From Actinoalloteichus hoggarensis (GTDB lineage Bacteria; Actinomycetota; Actinomycetes; Mycobacteriales; Pseudonocardiaceae): DNA of 64,000 nucleotides. Both the position numbers and the translations under genes were made by a program. This document shows positions 36,143 to 45,215 of the stretch, one piece after another. The stretch covers positions 5,998,001-6,062,000 of the forward strand of contig NZ_CP022521.1 of assembly GCF_002234535.1 (NCBI RefSeq), read 5' to 3'. The notes below the pieces were generated by a model. That model searched no databases. It worked only from the letters and a program-made list of their open reading frames with translations, and was not told where the DNA came from. Numbering within the stretch: position 1 is the first letter of the stretch; each line of letters opens with the position of its first letter.

Positions 36143-36303
36143 GGCTTCCTCCCACCTGGGCGTCGCGGCCCTTCGAGACCTGGATCGACAGGCTCGCGCG
36201 GCATCGGCGACGACCCGTCATACGACGACGTTGTCGATGTCCCGCAGTCACGCGGAACACGAAGACCGCTCGCGGGTTCGCGGGCGGACTCGCTGATCGC
36301 AGA

Positions 36304-38220
36304 CTAGTCCCTCGGAGTGGGGTCGGCGGAGCGTCGGGTGGCGCGGAACACCACGCCCGCGCCCACCGCCGACACGGCCACTCCGCAGAGCCCGAGCCAG
36401 AGGCCGGGGCCCGGCGCCGCATCGGCCACGCGGTCCGAGGTCAGCGGGTACTCCAACACCCGCAGCAACAGCAGTGCCGCGGCCCCGAGGAACAGTCCGG
36501 CCGCCTGCGCGGGCCGGGAACGGGGGGCCAGCGCCACGGCCACGACCACGCCGAGCAGGCCGAGCACCTGGCTCCAGGAGGCGATCTGGAAGTTCGAGAG
36601 GATCCCCGCCGGACGCAGCTCCTCCGACTCCAGCACCGGCAGGGCGAAGGCACCCAGCGCCCACAGCGCCACCATCGCCGCCGGGATCACCGACGGCAGG
36701 TCGGCGGGCCATTCGGAGAGGTCGACGTCCTCGCGCTCCACCGCGCCCGCCGTCCAGGCGAGGAAGCCGCCCGCCCCGGCCAACGGCACGGCGGCCATCA
36801 CCAGCCAGGCACCGGCGCCGAGTCCCGCCCCCACGAGCTGGTTGGCGGCGAAGACGACGTCCAGGGACACCGCGGCGACCATCGGGGCGGCCAGCCAGCC
36901 GACGACGAGGGCTGGTCGAGCGACGGTGGAGCTCACGGACACCAGCAGTCCGACGCCGAACAGGATCAGCAGCACCGCGGCAGGCACGAGCAGACCCGCC
37001 TGGTGGTTGACCGGCGCCGCGGTCAACCGATCGGTGGGGGCGAGGCCCGGCAGGACGGCGCCCCCGGCCAGCGCGAGGCCCGCGAGCAGCGCGGGCACCC
37101 CCGCCGCGCGTCGCAGCCGCCGGGCGCCGGGCAGCCGGACCTCGTCGACGCCCTCGGCGGTCGTACGACTCGACGGACGCGGTGTGATCCGCAGTGCGAG
37201 CAGCGCGAGGACGAACGCCGCGACGAGCGCGAACACCGGTCCGGCGGTCGTCTTCAGCTCGGCGGCGAACAGTCCGGCGGCGACGGACGGCGCCGCGAGC
37301 GCGAACACCAGCAGCGCGGTGCCGAGCAGGCCGCCCAACGCCCGATCACCGTCGGTGTCCCTCGCCGCCGTGGCGAGCAGGGTCGAGACGACGAGGCCGA
37401 GGAAGGCCGCCACCCAGCCCCCGAGCACGAGGCCGTCGGCGTCCAGCACCGCCTTCGACAGCAGATACGGGTCCTCGGAGGAGAACGGGGCGCCTGCCAG
37501 CCCCAGACAGGCGGCCACGATCACGAACAACGCCGTGATCGCCGTTCCCTGTCGCCGCCCGGCCTGCACGGGCGCGGCTCGATCCGGGATGCCGGACAGT
37601 CGCTCCACGTCGTCCGAATCCGCGGAGGCCGCGCTGGAGCCCGTGTCGAGCCCCGGGCCGGGTACCGCGCCGAAGGCGATGCCGTGGCTCGGACCTGCGT
37701 CCACCCGGCTTCCGACGTAGGCGATCACGCCGGCGCTCAGCGCGGCGAGATGCGCGACCACGAGCAGGACGGCGCCGAGTCCGGGCCCGGTCGGTTCAAG
37801 GGTGGCGAGCCGGATCAGTTCCGGGCGCACCGCCGAGGCCGCGTCGACGAGGAGCACGCCGTCGGCGAGCGCCCGGCCGGGCGCCACCAGCGCCGAGGCG
37901 ATCAGCAGGCCGACGGCGACGCCCGGCCTGCCTCGGACGGCGAACAGCGCGGCGAGCGTCGCGGGCAGCAGGTGGATCAGGGCCGTGAGCGGCCACGAGG
38001 CGAATCCAGGCGCCGAGGCGGGTGTGGTGAGGCCCGTGAGCGGGGCGAGCGTCGCGAGCAGCGCACCGCCGCCCGCCACCGCGATCGCGATCCACAGCCG
38101 GGAGTCGTCGTCGGGGAGGGTCGTGGAACTCGATCCGCCGTCTCGCGGCGCCCGCCGGGCCGCGGGTCGGGCCGGTTCACCGGAGGAACCGCCCGCGATC
38201 GATCCAGTCCGCGCATTCAC
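36304..38220 (-). CDS. Large polytopic membrane protein, unknown family
   Basis: A 638-residue protein with about 15 hydrophobic segments of roughly 20 residues spread along its whole length, including RLWIAIAVAGGGALLATLAPLTGL, WPLTALIHLLPATLAALFAV, GLGAVLLVVAHLAALSAGVIAYV, IGTAITALFVIVAACLGLAG, VFALVAAFVLALLALRI and LLVPAAVLLILFGVGLLVSV. There are no transporter signature motifs that I recognise. The start is uncertain: ATG 38400 is possible, but GTG 38220 (NARTGSIAGGSSGE) lies 7 nt after a TAGCGT -10-like box and begins a credible protein, so I choose it as a leaderless start. The stop is TAG. Role unknown. Confidence 0.65.
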   Translation of the reverse strand: MNARTGSIAGGSSGEPARPAARRAPRDGGSSSTTLPDDDSRLWIAIAVAGGGALLATLAPLTGLTTPASAPGFASWPLTALIHLLPATLAALFAVRGRPGVAVGLLIASALVAPGRALADGVLLVDAASAVRPELIRLATLEPTGPGLGAVLLVVAHLAALSAGVIAYVGSRVDAGPSHGIAFGAVPGPGLDTGSSAASADSDDVERLSGIPDRAAPVQAGRRQGTAITALFVIVAACLGLAGAPFSSEDPYLLSKAVLDADGLVLGGWVAAFLGLVVSTLLATAARDTDGDRALGGLLGTALLVFALAAPSVAAGLFAAELKTTAGPVFALVAAFVLALLALRITPRPSSRTTAEGVDEVRLPGARRLRRAAGVPALLAGLALAGGAVLPGLAPTDRLTAAPVNHQAGLLVPAAVLLILFGVGLLVSVSSTVARPALVVGWLAAPMVAAVSLDVVFAANQLVGAGLGAGAWLVMAAVPLAGAGGFLAWTAGAVEREDVDLSEWPADLPSVIPAAMVALWALGAFALPVLESEELRPAGILSNFQIASWSQVLGLLGVVVAVALAPRSRPAQAAGLFLGAAALLLLRVLEYPLTSDRVADAAPGPGLWLGLCGVAVSAVGAGVVFRATRRSADPTPRD

Positions 38221-38620
38221 CGCGCCGACGCTAGCAAGGGGTGCGTGTGCTCCGAAGGATGTCACCGTGATCGCGGGTCGGCGGCGGTGAGTCGGCAGCG
38301 GCCGAGTGCCCGCCGGACCGGCGGCAGGCGACGGGCCGGACGCCGCTACCGACGAGTACGGCATTCGTGGCAGCGACCATTCCCGAGGTTGCAGTGACAT
38401 ATATCACATCAAATCGCCGTTTGAATCCCGGCGGACTGAGGACGGAGTAGATCAATTGGGCCGGCCGGAGCATTGATCGTTACGGCCCGTCCGCCCCAGT
38501 GACCAGGAAGCCCGCTTCTCAAACCTCTTCGGCCGAAAAAGTCAACAACACAGACGGTCACACTTCTCCGACCAGGGCCGGAAGCCGCCCCCCATTCGGC
38601 AGAGCGTGATCTCAGGGAGT

Positions 38621-38650
38621 TGCCCTTAGGGGTCTCGCCCCGTTACTGTC
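38621..38650 (+). promoter_or_regulatory. Candidate promoter of the first M23 gene
   Basis: TTGCCC at 38621-38626 and TACTGT at 38645-38650 are 18 nt apart. If used, transcription starts near 38657 and leaves a leader of about 120 nt before the TTG start. The leader contains GC-rich inverted repeats and could hold a regulatory RNA, but I cannot match it to a known riboswitch. Confidence 0.45.
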
Positions 38651-38775
38651 CCCCGGTCCGTTGTCACGGTCTGATCACGAACACATCGCTGTCGGCGAGA
38701 GCCGATCAGCGAGCCGGGAATCCCCCGCCCGGACGTTCGTTCCAGACTCCCCGAGGCGGAACGGAAGGGCAGGCT

Positions 38776-39591
38776 TTGTCTCAACACCGCTCACCCGGCG
38801 GCCAGAGCTCCCCCGAGGTACGTGATGCCGCGCGGCGACGCGCGGCGACACGGAGTCGCGGAGCTCACCGGCTCAGTACGCCTTCTCCAGCACTACGTGG
38901 TCGCTTCGTCATCGCGGCCGTCGCGGCAGGCGCCTTCGTCGCCGCAGGCCAGTCTACGCAGTTCGGTCTTGACTCCGACGGCGGACGGGCGTATGGCGCC
39001 GAGACGACCCACCTCGCCGCGGGCTCCGACGCGGCACCGGCCGCGTCCGCCCCGAGCCACTCCGGCGTCGGCGGGACGATGATCGCGCCCGAGGTGCTGC
39101 CGATCGCGCAGGACGCCGACCCCGGCACCGCGGTCAGTCAGATCGTCAAGGGCCAGCAGATGGAGGTCGAGACCGCCGCCGCCGAGGCGGAGGCCGCTCG
39201 CCCCAAGTTCTGGGCGCCGGCCCAGGGCACCTACACCTCGGGTTACGGCGCGCGCTGGGGCACGACCCACTACGGCATGGACATCGCCAACGCCATCGGC
39301 ACGCCGATCCTCGCCGCGCACGACGGCGTCGTCATCGAGACCGGCCCCGCCAGCGGCTTCGGCCTCTGGGTCCGGGTGCAGGCCTCCGACGGGACCGTCA
39401 CCGTGTACGGCCACATCGACTCCTACTCCGTTCGCCCCGGCCAGCAGGTCAAGGCGGGCGAGCAGATCGCCCGGATGGGCAACCGAGGCTTCTCCACCGG
39501 GCCGCACCTGCACTTCGAGGTGTGGGCTCCCGGCGACGGCAAGAAGATCAACCCCGCGACCTGGTTGCAGGAGCGCGGCGTCCAGTTCTGA
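38776..39591 (+). CDS. Secreted M23 family metallopeptidase
   Basis: A 271-residue exported LytM-type endopeptidase. Residues about 45-63 (FVIAAVAAGAFVAAGQS) are a signal sequence or anchor after a long basic N-region. The peptidase domain spans about 145-271: TSGYGARWGTTHYGMDIANAIGTPI (first His and Asp zinc ligands), VYGHIDSYSVRPGQQV and HLHFEVW (His-x-His). Such enzymes cut peptide cross-links in peptidoglycan. The TTG at 38776 starts MSQHRSPGG, corresponds to the second copy's TTG, and follows GGAAGGG; the frame stays open upstream but without another good site. First of two tandem paralogues. Confidence 0.88.
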   Translation: MSQHRSPGGQSSPEVRDAARRRAATRSRGAHRLSTPSPALRGRFVIAAVAAGAFVAAGQSTQFGLDSDGGRAYGAETTHLAAGSDAAPAASAPSHSGVGGTMIAPEVLPIAQDADPGTAVSQIVKGQQMEVETAAAEAEAARPKFWAPAQGTYTSGYGARWGTTHYGMDIANAIGTPILAAHDGVVIETGPASGFGLWVRVQASDGTVTVYGHIDSYSVRPGQQVKAGEQIARMGNRGFSTGPHLHFEVWAPGDGKKINPATWLQERGVQF

Positions 39592-39766
39592 TCGACCGCT
39601 CGCGGCGCGGTGCCCTCGGCGTCCTGCCGGGCGTCAGCACGCCGCGAACAGCTACTACAGACGGCCCGCGAGGGCCGAGACCGCAGTGCAGACAGGACAT
39701 CTCGCCGGTACCCCGACCGGCGGGCCGGAGACCCCCTATCCGGTGTCCTCGAAGAAAGGTCAGGCG

Positions 39767-40576
39767 TTGTCTCGACATCGCACCGCAGGCGGCTCCAACC
39801 CGTCGTCCCCGGTACTCGACAGGGCACTGGAAGAACGCTCCCCGCGCCCCCGAGGCTCGCACCGTCTGCCGCCGCCGCCGTCCATGCGGGGCAAGCTGGT
39901 CGTCGCCGCCGTCGCAGCGGGTGCCTTCGTCACGGCAGGCCAGTCGGCGATGCTCGGCAGCGAGCGCGATGACCACCAGACGGTCGACGAGGTGGCCCCG
40001 CTGGCCGCGGGCGGCGCGAGCGCGTCGTTCAACGGTGTCGGCGGCACGATGCCCGCCCCCGAGGTCCTCCCCATCGTCCAGGACGTGACCCCGGACGCGA
40101 CGGTCGGCCAGATGGTCAAGAGCACCCAGATGGAGGTGGAGATCGTCGCCGCGGAGGAGGAGGCGGCCCGCCCGAAGTTCTGGGTTCCCTCGGTCGGCAC
40201 CTTCACCTCCGGTTACGGCCTTCGCTCCTTCGGGAGCCGCTTCAACGAGAACCACCTGGGCATCGACATCGCCAACGCGATCGGCACGCCCATCTACGCC
40301 GCCCACGACGGCGTCGTCACCACGGCGGGGTCCGCGAGCGGCTTCGGCCTGTGGGTCAAGGTGCAGGCCGCGGACGGCACGACGACCGTCTACGGTCACA
40401 TCGACTCCTTCTCCGTGCGCCCCGGCCAGGTCGTCCAGGCAGGCGAGCAGATCGCGGTGATGGGCAACCGAGGCGACTCCACCGGGCCGCACCTGCACTT
40501 CGAGGTCTGGGCGCCGGGCACCAACCAGAAGATCGACCCGCAGGCCTGGCTGGCCGAGCGCGGCGTCTATCTCTGA
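39767..40576 (+). CDS. Secreted M23 family metallopeptidase, second copy
   Basis: A 269-residue paralogue of the preceding gene with the same plan: basic N-region (MSRHRTAGG), signal segment LVVAAVAAGAFVTAGQS, a variable linker with NGVGGTMPAPEVLPIVQD, and a LytM domain with SGYGLRSFGSRFNENHLGIDIANAIGTPI, VYGHIDSFSVRPGQVV, and HLHFEVW. All zinc ligands are kept. It has a few more residues between the first strands of the catalytic domain than its neighbour, which could alter cleft shape. TTG start with GAAAGG 7-10 nt upstream. A 175-base gap separates the two, so they may have separate expression. Confidence 0.88.
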   Translation: MSRHRTAGGSNPSSPVLDRALEERSPRPRGSHRLPPPPSMRGKLVVAAVAAGAFVTAGQSAMLGSERDDHQTVDEVAPLAAGGASASFNGVGGTMPAPEVLPIVQDVTPDATVGQMVKSTQMEVEIVAAEEEAARPKFWVPSVGTFTSGYGLRSFGSRFNENHLGIDIANAIGTPIYAAHDGVVTTAGSASGFGLWVKVQAADGTTTVYGHIDSFSVRPGQVVQAGEQIAVMGNRGDSTGPHLHFEVWAPGTNQKIDPQAWLAERGVYL

Positions 40577-41169
40577 GCGCGCGCCGATCGGACACGGGCG
40601 CGGTCGTCCCGCGCCGCCGGTCGCCTCGGTCGCTTCGATCACGTGATCCAGTCAACACCAGACCCCCGACAGGATCGAACATCGGTTCGAACGCCGGCTG
40701 GCGTTCCGCCGGTCCCGAGGTCGGCCGCCGCAGACCGACCGGTCTCCGCGTCACCGCGGGCGGGGCGGCTCTCCGACGCGCGCCCCGGTGATCACCGCCA
40801 AGGCGCCCGCATCGGGTCGAGGCCGCCCGCCCCGCCCGCCTGACGACTCTCCGTCTCGAGGCACTGGGTAGGGCAGGCCGCCGCAGCCGGACCGAGCCAG
40901 GGGCCGGGCGCGCAGCCTGACACTCCACGGGCCCGGCTGGATTCGGCCCGGCCAGTCGCTGCGCATCGACGCGGCACCACGAGCGGCGACGAGCCAGGCA
41001 GGCCGACCGACCGACCACACCGGACACCGGGAGCACCGGAGACCGGACGGGTTCGGACACCGACCACGTCGGACTCCCGGGAACAGGGCAGGGCCCCTTG
41101 CCCAGGAGTTCACCGGCTGTTCGAGGGCTGTCACCGCGGCCTGCCCACGACGACACCGACCGCCCCGGC
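40577..41169. other. Intergenic, no gene recognised
   Basis: About 590 bases between the second M23 gene and the end of the convergent MFS gene. Frames show no motifs or credible starts. Repeated CGACC, GGCC and CCGG words occur but no clean tandem repeat or hairpin was found. Confidence 0.55.
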
Positions 41170-42570
41170 TCAGGGCCGTCGCTCGGCGGCCCGTCCGCCC
41201 GAGGCCGCACCGTCGTTCGAGGCCGCACCGTCCGACCCGTCCTCATGGGAGTCGGTTCCGAGCGGGTGCACCGCTTCGCCGTCATCCAGGCCCGTGGCAT
41301 CCGACTCCTCCGGCGGAGCCAGGTTCTCCAGATCGACGTCCGGCCGGCGGACGAGCAGCCAGAACGCCGCCGCGATCACCAGCTGAGCGATCCCGCTCAC
41401 CAGATACACCGTGCGAAGCCCGGCCATCGCGGCGATCACCCCGCCGAGCAGCCCGCCGAAGGGCATCAGGCCCCAGACCACGGTCCGCCAGGCGCCCTGG
41501 ACTCGACCGAACAGGTGGGCCGGGATGAGCGCCTGACGCAGCGACATCGTGATCACGTTGAACAGCACGATGGACAGTGCGCTGACCGCCAGCATGACCG
41601 CGGCCCACAGCGGCACCGGGATCAGACCCACCGCCAGCAGGCTCAGGCCCGTCACGGCCAGACTGGACACCAGGACGGCGGCGCGCGGCAGCAGTCGGGT
41701 CACCGCCCCCGCCGTCAACCCGGCCACCAGGCCGCCGACGCCCATGGCGAGGGCGAAGAGACCGAAGATCGCCTCACTGAGGTTCAACTCGTCGACGACC
41801 AGCAGCACCACCATCGCCATCGACGCCTCCAGGGCGACGGTGACCAGACCGGTCAGCAGCATCAGGGCACGGAGCAGTCGATGGCCCCAGAGCCAGCGCA
41901 GGCCCTCGCCGATCTCCCTGCGCAGCGACCTCTTCGCGGGCCCGTCGGCCGAGGCGGGCCCGGCCTCGTCCGGCGCCGCGGGCTCCCGCGTCGCCCGGTA
42001 TGAACCCGGCAGGGCGAAGAGCAGCAGCGCGGCGATCAGGAAGCCCGCCGAATTGGCCAGGAAGGGTCCGGCCGCGACCAGGACGAACAGCACGCTGCCC
42101 AGCGGAGCACCGACGAACTCCTGGCTGACGACCTCGGAGGCCTCCATCCGGCCGTTCCCGGTCTCCAGCTGATCGCGATCGATGACGGCCGGAAGCATGG
42201 CCCTGGCCGCGCTGTCGTACAGGGTCTCGGCGGCGCCGAGCAGGAAGGCGGCGATGTAGAGCATCCAGACGGCCGCCGAGCCGGTGAGCACCACCAGGCC
42301 CAGTGCTCCGACGATCACGGCGCGGATCAGGTTGGCGCCGATCATCGCCTTCCTGCGATCCATCCGATCGACCAGCGCCCCACTGAGCAGGGCGAACAGC
42401 AGCCACGGCACGAAACTGAACGACACGAGGCTGCCGACGAGCACCGGATCGCGCGTCAGGGTGGCGGCCAGCAGGGGAAGCGCCACCCGCCCGATGCCGT
42501 CGCCGAGATTCGAGATCGTGGTCGCGCTGAACAGAGTCCAGAACCGCGACCCGAGCCGCGCCGCGCTCAC
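41170..42570 (-). CDS. MFS exporter, EntS-like family
   Basis: A 466-residue transporter with 10-12 helices. The MFS motif A in loop 2-3 is GALVDRMDRRKAMIGAN. FWTLFSATTISNLGDGIGRVALPLL at the N-terminus and LGAAETLYDSAARAMLPAVI are typical of the MFS_3/enterobactin-exporter-like group common in actinobacteria. The C-terminal 55 residues are acidic and probably cytoplasmic. It is closely related to the MFS gene at 43021, with long stretches of near identity in the first 200 residues, so the pair arose by duplication. GTG start with GGAGGAG upstream. No regulator is adjacent to this copy, unlike the other. Confidence 0.87.
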   Translation of the reverse strand: MSAARLGSRFWTLFSATTISNLGDGIGRVALPLLAATLTRDPVLVGSLVSFSFVPWLLFALLSGALVDRMDRRKAMIGANLIRAVIVGALGLVVLTGSAAVWMLYIAAFLLGAAETLYDSAARAMLPAVIDRDQLETGNGRMEASEVVSQEFVGAPLGSVLFVLVAAGPFLANSAGFLIAALLLFALPGSYRATREPAAPDEAGPASADGPAKRSLRREIGEGLRWLWGHRLLRALMLLTGLVTVALEASMAMVVLLVVDELNLSEAIFGLFALAMGVGGLVAGLTAGAVTRLLPRAAVLVSSLAVTGLSLLAVGLIPVPLWAAVMLAVSALSIVLFNVITMSLRQALIPAHLFGRVQGAWRTVVWGLMPFGGLLGGVIAAMAGLRTVYLVSGIAQLVIAAAFWLLVRRPDVDLENLAPPEESDATGLDDGEAVHPLGTDSHEDGSDGAASNDGAASGGRAAERRP

Positions 42571-42895
42571 CGACGATCTCCTCCGCCGCTGTGCGAGATC
42601 GACCGGAACGACGGGGAGACAGGCACCATGCGAGACAAGTTACCGTGCGCTATCTGACGATTACAGGGGTCCGGGCGAATCCAGGGCGCGACGTCGTCAC
42701 ACCGCATAGCGCGTCCTCGGCAGGCATCCTGACAGAGACCGCGGCGGGCAACCGCGGCCATCGCCCGGCAGCGAGCACTCCAGCGCCGCGAGGCCCGGCC
42801 ATCCGACGGCGGACCGGACCGAGGCCGCCTGCCACAGCCGCGCCTGTGGCGCCGCGGGGCCTACGGCTCGGCGGCTCGATCGCGCCAGGACGTCA

Positions 42896-42932
42896 GGTGC
42901 GGCCCCGGTCAGGAGGGGACCGGGGCCGCACC
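42896..42932 (-). terminator. Terminator of the ArsR-MFS operon, first hairpin
   Basis: A perfect 15-bp stem with a 7-nt loop: arms at 42896-42910 and 42918-42932 (core CGGCCCCGGTC and GACCGGGGCCG). It lies about 90 bases past the stop of the MFS gene at 43021 on the minus strand. The 450-base space 42571-43020 holds no gene. Confidence 0.87.
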
Positions 42933-42936
42933 GCCT

Positions 42937-42957
42937 GCCGCCGATCAGATCGGCGGC
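42937..42957 (-). terminator. Second hairpin of the same terminator region
   Basis: GCCGCCGATC and GATCGGCGGC separated by a single base form a near-perfect palindrome, closer to the MFS stop than the longer hairpin. It may act together with it. Confidence 0.6.
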
Positions 42958-43020
42958 GGTCAGGGGTTGTGCCCGGCGGGGTTGCGCTGAGCACGGTTAT
43001 GCCTGACAGCGGGATGACGA

Positions 43021-44427
43021 TCAGGGAGTGGGCGTCCGCACGGCGGTGTCCCCGTCGGCACGGCGCTCCTCATCCCGGACCGTGTCGTCGGCCTCGGCCG
43101 GCTCCTCGCCTGCCCCGGCGTGCCGGGCGGAATCGCGTGCTCCCCGTTCCTCGGCGTTCGCCTCCGTCCGCGCCGCCCAGTCCAGGTCGTCCAGCTCGTC
43201 GATCTCCTGCCCTCGGGCCTTCAGCAGCAGGGCGAGGACCACGGCGACGACCAGCCCGACGATCCCGCTGACGAGGAACACCGTCGGCACGTCGGTGATC
43301 CGGGCGAGCAGTCCGCCCAGCACTCCGCCCACCGGCAGCAGTCCCCAGGCGATGGTGCGCCAGACGCCCTGCACCCGGCCGAAGAGGGGCGCCGGAACGA
43401 GCGCCTGCCGCATGGACATCGACACCACGTTGAACATCAGCACGGCCATGCCCGTGAGGAAGAAGGCCGCCGCGGTCAGAGCGGGCACCGGCAGGAGGCC
43501 GACCAGCAGGAAGGCCAGGCCCATGATCGCCTGTGAGACGACGAGGACGGTCCGGCGGCGGAATCGACGCAGGAGCACGGGGGCGCTCAGCCCGCCGAGG
43601 AGGCCGCCGACGCCGAGCAGCACGGCGAAGAATCCGTAGGAGACCTCCGGCAGTGCCATCACGTCGACGATCAGCAGGACCACCAGCGCGGTCGAGGCCT
43701 CCACCGCCGCCGCACTGAAGGCCGCGACGAAGACGAACGGCCGGAAGACGCGATGCCCCCACAGCCAGCGCATGCCCTCGGCCATCTCCCGGCGGAGGTT
43801 CGGGCGCACGGTGGGCGTGTCGGCGGCAGGCGCGTCGGCGGCGGGTACGGCCCGATGGCTGCCCGGCAGCAGGAGCAGCAGCAGCGCGGCCACCAGGAAG
43901 CCCGCCGAGTTCGCCAGGAACGGGCCTGCGGCCACCAGCACGAACAGCGAACTCGCCACCGGGGCGCCCAGGAAGTTCTGCGCCACCACCTCGCCCGCCT
44001 CCAGGCGCCCGTTGCCTGCCGCGAGCTGATCGCGGCGGACCACGCCCGGCAGGATCGCCCGCGCCGCGCCGTCGTAGAGCGTCTCGGCGGCGCCGAGGAG
44101 GAAGGCGGCGACGAAGAGCATCCAGACGGCCGCCTGCCCGGTGAACACGGCGACCGCGAGCGCCCCGACCACGACCGCCCGGAAGGCGTTGGCCGCGATC
44201 ATCACCTTCCTCCGGTCCATCCGGTCCACCAGCGCGCCGCTGAGGAGGGCGAACAGCAGCCACGGCACGAAGACGAAGGAGGCGAGGGAACCGATCAGCA
44301 GCGGGTCGCGTGTCAGGGTCGCCGCCAGCAGCGGCAGGGCGACGCGGCCGATGCCGTCACCGAGGTTGGACACCGTGCTGGAGACGAACAGCGTCCAGAA
44401 GGGTCTGCCTAAGCCGTTCGCGCTCAT
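43021..44427 (-). CDS. MFS exporter coupled to an ArsR-type regulator
   Basis: A 468-residue paralogue of the transporter at 41170: FWTLFVSSTVSNLGDGIGRVALPLL, motif A GALVDRMDRRKVMIAAN, LGAAETLYDGAARAILPGVV, PLFGRVQGVWRTIAWGLLPVGGVLGGLL. The C-terminal tail (about 60 residues) is very acidic and polar. Its ATG overlaps the stop of the upstream ArsR-type gene as ATGA, so it is translated by coupling and transcribed from the same operator-promoter. Likely a drug or metabolite efflux pump induced by the ligand of the regulator; substrate unknown. Confidence 0.88.
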   Translation of the reverse strand: MSANGLGRPFWTLFVSSTVSNLGDGIGRVALPLLAATLTRDPLLIGSLASFVFVPWLLFALLSGALVDRMDRRKVMIAANAFRAVVVGALAVAVFTGQAAVWMLFVAAFLLGAAETLYDGAARAILPGVVRRDQLAAGNGRLEAGEVVAQNFLGAPVASSLFVLVAAGPFLANSAGFLVAALLLLLLPGSHRAVPAADAPAADTPTVRPNLRREMAEGMRWLWGHRVFRPFVFVAAFSAAAVEASTALVVLLIVDVMALPEVSYGFFAVLLGVGGLLGGLSAPVLLRRFRRRTVLVVSQAIMGLAFLLVGLLPVPALTAAAFFLTGMAVLMFNVVSMSMRQALVPAPLFGRVQGVWRTIAWGLLPVGGVLGGLLARITDVPTVFLVSGIVGLVVAVVLALLLKARGQEIDELDDLDWAARTEANAEERGARDSARHAGAGEEPAEADDTVRDEERRADGDTAVRTPTP

Positions 44428-45131
44428 CTGGTCTCGTCCTTCGCTTCGTCTGCGTCGCGGTGGGAGGTCTCGGGCGCGCCCGCGGAGTCGGCAGGCGGCG
44501 TGGCGTCGTCGTGCAGGGGCGGGTTGGGGAAGGCGTTGAGCTGGATCTCGACGGACTCGGTGCCGGGGCGGGCCTGGCGGCCTCGATAGCGATCGATCAC
44601 GGCGCCGAGCTCGGTCACCAGCTCATGGAGTTCGGCGGCGTCGAGCCGCATCATCATCACGCCGTCGATCGAGGCTTCGATCCACTCCTGGCTCCACTGC
44701 TGGTAGGTCTCCATCCAGCGCTGCAGCCGTTCGTCCTTGCCCCGCTGGAACTCGCGGATGACGAGCTGCGCGGCGGCCCTGGTGTCCTCGCGTCGCAGGA
44801 ACTCGTGGCCGTGCAGCCTGATGCCGCCCTCTCGGTGTCGCCACCACCGCTCCCGCCCCGAACCCTGTCGTTCGTCGTCCTCGATGAGTCCGTGCCGCGC
44901 GAGCTGCCGCAGGTGGTAGCTGGTCGACCCGCTGGTCTCGCCCAGCCGACGGCCGAGTTGCGAAGCGGTCGCGGGCCCGTGCAGCGAGAGCTGATCGAGC
45001 AGTTCGATCCGCAGCGGGTGAGCGAGGGCGCGCAGGCCGGAGACGTCGATCGTCTTACGGGCAGGGAGCTCCGGTGGCGGCGGTGGGGCCGAGGGCTCCG
45101 GCGAGGCGGCGGGTTCGGACGGCTCGATCAT
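44424..45131 (-). CDS. ArsR-type winged-helix transcriptional regulator
   Basis: A 235-residue repressor-like protein. After an acidic and Pro-rich N-terminus (about 25 residues) it has a winged HTH: LRALAHPLRIELLDQLSLHGPATASQLGRRLGETSGSTSYHLRQLARHGLIEDD and a wing with GRERWWRHREGG. A long helical C-terminal part (AQLVIREFQRGKDERLQRWMETYQQWSQEW, MMMRLDAAELHELVTELGAVIDRYRG) resembles the effector region of helix-turn-helix_20-type regulators. No CxC metal site is visible. ATG 45131 follows TACTTT by 6 nt, so the mRNA should be leaderless; the longer frame to 45197 would run through the operator. It probably represses itself and the coupled MFS gene. Confidence 0.87.
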   Translation of the reverse strand: MIEPSEPAASPEPSAPPPPPELPARKTIDVSGLRALAHPLRIELLDQLSLHGPATASQLGRRLGETSGSTSYHLRQLARHGLIEDDERQGSGRERWWRHREGGIRLHGHEFLRREDTRAAAQLVIREFQRGKDERLQRWMETYQQWSQEWIEASIDGVMMMRLDAAELHELVTELGAVIDRYRGRQARPGTESVEIQLNAFPNPPLHDDATPPADSAGAPETSHRDADEAKDETR

Positions 45132-45134
45132 GAG

Positions 45135-45180
45135 TGCAAAGTATCCTTTGCACAGGATGCTTTGCAAGCTTTTCTTTGCA
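45135..45180 (-). promoter_or_regulatory. Operator array of the ArsR-type regulator
   Basis: Four copies of the heptamer TGCAAAG/CTTTGCA occur in 46 bases. The first is inverted relative to the others, forming the palindrome TGCAAAG-TATC-CTTTGCA (45135-45152); the next CTTTGCA copies begin at 45160 and 45174, exactly 14 bp apart from each other and from the palindrome arm at 45146. On the minus strand TACTTT (45138-45143) is a likely -10 box, so bound repressor would cover the promoter. Confidence 0.85.
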
Positions 45181-45215
45181 TTCTGACGAGGACCCACCCG
45201 CGAGGGCAGGCACCG

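Noticed and set aside
38650-38775. c-di-AMP (ydaO) riboswitch before the first M23 gene
   Set aside because: Gene context fits, but I could not find the conserved core of that riboswitch; only a structured-looking leader can be claimed.
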